A stretch of 8,071 nucleotides of DNA from Alphaproteobacteria bacterium (GTDB taxonomy: Bacteria > Pseudomonadota > Alphaproteobacteria > Rs-D84), in assembly GCA_029051085.1 (NCBI GenBank), contig JAIDLK010000024.1:1-8071 (forward strand), given 5' to 3'. Made by a program: the position numbers and the translations under genes. Position 1 is the first letter of the stretch. The number at the start of each line of letters is the position of its first letter. This document shows positions 5,730-8,071 of this stretch, piece by piece. The notes beneath the pieces are model-generated. The model was not told the DNA's origin and searched no databases. It saw only the letters and a program-made list of their open reading frames with translations.

Positions 5730-6878
5730 TTATTTTACAATCGCATTCCGTATGCCCACCGCAATTATACCGGCCGCACCACCGATATCGCGGCGCCATA
5801 ACTTATCCGCAGATTTTAAATCGGCAATCATCCTTTCGCGAACGGACGGAATAGTCAGCTGGCCGAATGCATCCATAACGCATTCCGCACGCGCCGCCGA
5901 CCCCAAAAACTCAGGATATACACCACGCTTTAATAAAATGTTAACCAAAGAAACCCACCGCACATTTATAACCTGTCGGACAAGCCATGTTGTTACAGGA
6001 TTCATTTTATAAACGATAATCGCCGGCACATGCATCATCGCCAACTCTGCCGAAACAGTGCCGCTGGCCGCGATTGCAATATAGGTGCGCGAATACAAAT
6101 CATAACGATTGGACGACGACACCAGCTCCACCGGGATATTCCATTTGGCCGTCTCTGCCGCCACATACGCGCTCGTTGTTTCCACAGTTGGAATTGCAAA
6201 TTTATATCCCCTATATCCGGAGCGGCTGATAATGCCGGCAACCTGACGCATTAGCGGCATCAGGCGCCGAACCTCGGACATTCTGCTGCCTGGAATAAAA
6301 GTTATAACCTTTTCATCGTTGGCGACCTTTTTGGACCGATTATATTTTCCAATGATGCCGTCTGCAATCGGATGTCCAACGGCAACCGTATCCAAACCAA
6401 ACTTTGTGAAATAGGGCACCTCAAAATCAAAAAACGCATATAATTTATCAAACGTACGGGCATATTTTTTTGCGCGCCCCGGTCGCCAAGCCCACACCTG
6501 TGGTGCAACAACATGATGAAATTTCAAACCGCCTGCAATCAGCTCGCGCCCGGCTGCAGATTTTCGCAGTTCTTTGATGACACTGCGCGCAAATCCCGGC
6601 GAATCAATAGTTAAAACGACCGATGGCCGAATGCGAATAATCTCGTTTACCGTCTGGCGAATACGACGGGTCAATGTACGCGCATGCGCCAAAACCTCAA
6701 CCACACCCATAACAGACAAATCAGCCATCGGAAACAAAGATGTCAGACCGGCCGCCGTCATATTTTCGCCCCCGACACCATAAAATTCAACTTCGGGCAT
6801 TTCCGACATTATACGGGCACCCAGAACATCCCCCGAGACCTCGCCGGCTATGATAAATACTTTTGTATTATTCTGCAT
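5730..6878 (-). CDS. lpxB: Lipid-A-disaccharide synthase LpxB
   Basis: This peripheral inner-membrane GT19 glycosyltransferase joins UDP-diacylglucosamine and lipid X into the lipid A disaccharide. From ATG 6878 it has 382 residues, as usual for the family. Visible signatures are AGEVSGD (11-17, family AGExSGD), the GVGGENM and LSVMGVVEVL segments, IDSPGF with D92 (equivalent to the catalytic Asp of E. coli LpxB), APQVWAWRPGR (125-135), VGHP (167-170), FIPGSR (194-199) and, near the C terminus, ASGTVSAEL. An in-frame TTG at 6917 would add 13 residues. The ATG is preferred because the protein then begins just before the AGEVSGD motif, and it overlaps the lpxA stop by 11 bases, a normal coupling arrangement. 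It is the last gene of the operon, with the bidirectional terminator downstream. Confidence 0.96.
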   Translation of the reverse strand: MQNNTKVFIIAGEVSGDVLGARIMSEMPEVEFYGVGGENMTAAGLTSLFPMADLSVMGVVEVLAHARTLTRRIRQTVNEIIRIRPSVVLTIDSPGFARSVIKELRKSAAGRELIAGGLKFHHVVAPQVWAWRPGRAKKYARTFDKLYAFFDFEVPYFTKFGLDTVAVGHPIADGIIGKYNRSKKVANDEKVITFIPGSRMSEVRRLMPLMRQVAGIISRSGYRGYKFAIPTVETTSAYVAAETAKWNIPVELVSSSNRYDLYSRTYIAIAASGTVSAELAMMHVPAIIVYKMNPVTTWLVRQVINVRWVSLVNILLKRGVYPEFLGSAARAECVMDAFGQLTIPSVRERMIADLKSADKLWRRDIGGAAGIIAVGIRNAIVK

Positions 6879-7668
6879 TTTTTGAAGTACCAATGCCACG
6901 CTTTGAACGATTTTCAATAAAATCTATGGCATCCATGGCATATTTGTTATTCTTGACTTCTTTGCGAACACGGTTCAGGCGCTCGGTCACGGTACCTTCT
7001 GTGTCACGAAAAACAGCCGAATATACATTGTGAATTGCGTGCATATCTTCGTTTGTAAAACCATGCCGCATCAGTCCTACACGGTTAATTGTGCGGTAAA
7101 CCGCGCGCGGATTGCCGTCATATATCGCATATGGCAAGATATCATTTCCAACACCGGACATACCGCCGACAAATGCATTTCGGCCAATTCTTGCGAACTG
7201 CAGCACCATTACACCACCGGATAATATTGCAAAGTCTTCTATTTCAACATGCCCCGCGACCTGAACCAGGTTTGACATAACGACACTGTTGCCAATCTTG
7301 CAATCATGTCCGACATGGGCATTTACCATAATCTGACAGTCATCCCCGATAACAGTTCCATCTGATGCCGGCGTTCCGGAGTGGATTGTTACATATTCGC
7401 GAATCCGACAGCGCTTACCAATACGCAATCCTGTCATCGCGGCCTCGTCCTGCCATTTCAAATCTTGACTCATCACACCCAGAACCGCAAACGGATAAAC
7501 GATGGAATCATCACCAATGGAAGTATGGCCGTCTATTATAACATTGGAAATTAACTCTACACGGTCGCCCAAAACAACATTCGGACCAATAATACAATTA
7601 GGCCCAATTTTACAATCGGCGCCCACAACGGCGCCTTCATGAATAATAGCGGTTGGATGTATGCTCAT
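6868..7668 (-). CDS. lpxA: UDP-N-acetylglucosamine O-acyltransferase LpxA
   Basis: This cytoplasmic trimeric enzyme transfers an R-3-hydroxyacyl chain from acyl carrier protein to the 3-OH of UDP-GlcNAc, the first step of lipid A synthesis. It has 266 residues (E. coli 262), with left-handed beta-helix hexapeptide repeats from residue 1 to about 180 and a helical C-terminal domain. The catalytic base is H121 in NAHVGHDC (E. coli H125), with H118 and H140 matching E. coli H122 and H144. The position of E. coli H160 is Leu (L156, in VLQF instead of VHQF). G169 occupies the place of E. coli G173, the residue associated with long acyl chains, so a C14-type chain is a reasonable guess. ATG 7668 gives the usual MSIHPTAIIH; an in-frame GTG at 7680 would add MSIL. 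A weak GTGAG at 7680-7676 could serve as ribosome binding site. The gene overlaps lpxB. Confidence 0.95.
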   Translation of the reverse strand: MSIHPTAIIHEGAVVGADCKIGPNCIIGPNVVLGDRVELISNVIIDGHTSIGDDSIVYPFAVLGVMSQDLKWQDEAAMTGLRIGKRCRIREYVTIHSGTPASDGTVIGDDCQIMVNAHVGHDCKIGNSVVMSNLVQVAGHVEIEDFAILSGGVMVLQFARIGRNAFVGGMSGVGNDILPYAIYDGNPRAVYRTINRVGLMRHGFTNEDMHAIHNVYSAVFRDTEGTVTERLNRVRKEVKNNKYAMDAIDFIENRSKRGIGTSKNAE

Positions 7669-7691
7669 AAGAATACTCACTTTATTTAATC

Positions 7692-7711
7692 ATCATTTCG
7701 CCTGAAATGAT
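7692..7711 (-). promoter_or_regulatory. Hairpin in the lpxA leader
   Basis: A perfect 8-bp inverted repeat, ATCATTTC/GAAATGAT, with a 4-base loop (AGGC on the minus strand) lies 23 bases before the lpxA start. No T-tract follows on the minus strand, so it is not an ordinary terminator. It may affect translation or mRNA stability, or be a protein site. Confidence 0.4.
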
Positions 7712-7721
7712 ACACTATCCG

Positions 7722-7733
7722 CCAATTGATTGG
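7722..7733. repeat. Short palindrome CCAAT-TG-ATTGG upstream of lpxA
   Basis: Perfect 5-bp half sites are separated by TG, between the candidate lpxA promoter and the leader hairpin. It could be an operator, but a chance palindrome of this size is also plausible. Confidence 0.25.
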
Positions 7734-7752
7734 TATTAAATAAATATAACGA

Positions 7753-7761
7753 ATTATAACA
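7753..7761 (-). promoter_or_regulatory. Candidate extended -10 for lpxA-lpxB
   Basis: The minus strand reads TGTTATAAT (7761-7753), a perfect TATAAT preceded by TGT, overlapping the stop codon of the upstream small gene. No convincing -35 is seen. Transcription would start near 7746, giving a leader of about 79 bases that contains the palindrome and hairpin. Confidence 0.35.
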
Positions 7762-8038
7762 AGAACTTTGATTCCGCCCACAGACTGGATTTTGATGCGC
7801 CCGCACACGCCCACAACATTACCCCCAATGCACTTATGACCGGCAAAGTTGTTACCATGCCAAAGGCGAACAAGACAGTCGCCCTGAAGCGCACCCTCAA
7901 ATTTTCGGGCACGGACGCCGCATGCCAAACAGACATTGCAAACATTGCAAACATTGCCGCAATCGCCCCTAAGAATACCGGGACAGACTCAGTCAATAAA
8001 AACAACACTATCGCCAGCATGACAATAAAGCGCATCAT
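7754..8038 (-). CDS. Small hydrophobic membrane protein, function unknown
   Basis: I do not recognise this 94-residue protein. It is strongly hydrophobic, with about three membrane segments (near residues 3-15, 19-39 and 53-80) separated by a charged loop (PENLRVRFR, 44-52), and it ends with a short polar tail. A 9-base tandem repeat inside helix 2 encodes repeated Ala-Met-Phe. The start is uncertain: ATG 8038 and ATG 8035 are adjacent, and no clear Shine-Dalgarno site precedes them. It lies upstream of lpxA on the same strand with an 85-base gap that may hold its own promoter, so membership of the lpx operon is unproven. The opposite frame at 7836-8069 is polar and looks like a shadow. The gene itself is plausible from its membrane-protein composition, but it may be a chance ORF. 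Confidence 0.5.
   Translation of the reverse strand: MMRFIVMLAIVLFLLTESVPVFLGAIAAMFAMFAMSVWHAASVPENLRVRFRATVLFAFGMVTTLPVISALGVMLWACAGASKSSLWAESKFLL
7933..7957. repeat. 9-base tandem repeat inside the small membrane protein gene
   Basis: ACATTGCAA occurs twice in a row and a third copy is partial (ACATTGC), on the plus strand. In the minus-strand reading it encodes Ala-Met-Phe steps. Being a multiple of three, copy-number change would keep the frame. Confidence 0.75.
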
Positions 8039-8071
8039 CCATTTTAATTTTATGTATGCACTGTTATGAAT

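Noticed and set aside
7836..8069. Plus-strand ORF opposite the small membrane protein
   Set aside because: It has no ribosome binding site, its composition is that expected of the reverse complement of a membrane-protein frame, and it runs to the window edge without recognisable motifs.

Overview
This window most likely comes from a Gram-negative alphaproteobacterium-like organism, possibly a host- or gut-associated lineage with a compact genome. The evidence is lipid A genes (lpxA, lpxB), dTDP-rhamnose genes, tRNA genes with encoded CCA ends, overlapping genes and short intergenic gaps. The taxonomic placement is an inference from general character, not from a marker gene.

Layout. Bases 2-2038 (+ strand) hold the end of a dTDP-L-rhamnose operon: the 3' part of rmlC, then rmlD and rmlB. 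Adjacent genes overlap by about 20 bases, and an intrinsic terminator closes the operon. Back to back with it, on the minus strand, lies a two-gene tRNA operon, tRNA-Leu(CAG) then tRNA-Ala(CGC), with its own promoter and terminator. The tRNA-Ala has an unusual matched change: A19 and U56 replace the near-universal G19-C56 pair. Upstream of the tRNAs, also on the minus strand, is a TMEM175-family (DUF1211) potassium-channel-like membrane protein. Diverging from it, on the plus strand, is a large gene (870 codons) for an exported, cysteine-rich protein that I do not recognise. It has a signal peptide, a Thr/Ala/Arg-rich basic segment of about 105 residues, and about 30 cysteines, ten of them in five C-x6-C pairs. 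Both divergent genes have -10-like boxes so close to their start codons that very short leaders or leaderless mRNAs are likely.

A bidirectional terminator separates the large gene from the minus-strand lpxA-lpxB pair, which overlap by 11 bases. LpxA and LpxB catalyse the first acylation and the disaccharide-forming step of lipid A synthesis. A small three-helix membrane protein of unknown function lies just upstream of lpxA, where fabZ is often found.

The unifying theme is the cell envelope: O-antigen or surface-polysaccharide sugar, lipid A, ion channel and a disulfide-rich exported protein. The most novel element is the Cys-rich protein. The tRNA-Ala tertiary-pair swap is the best supported small-scale oddity.
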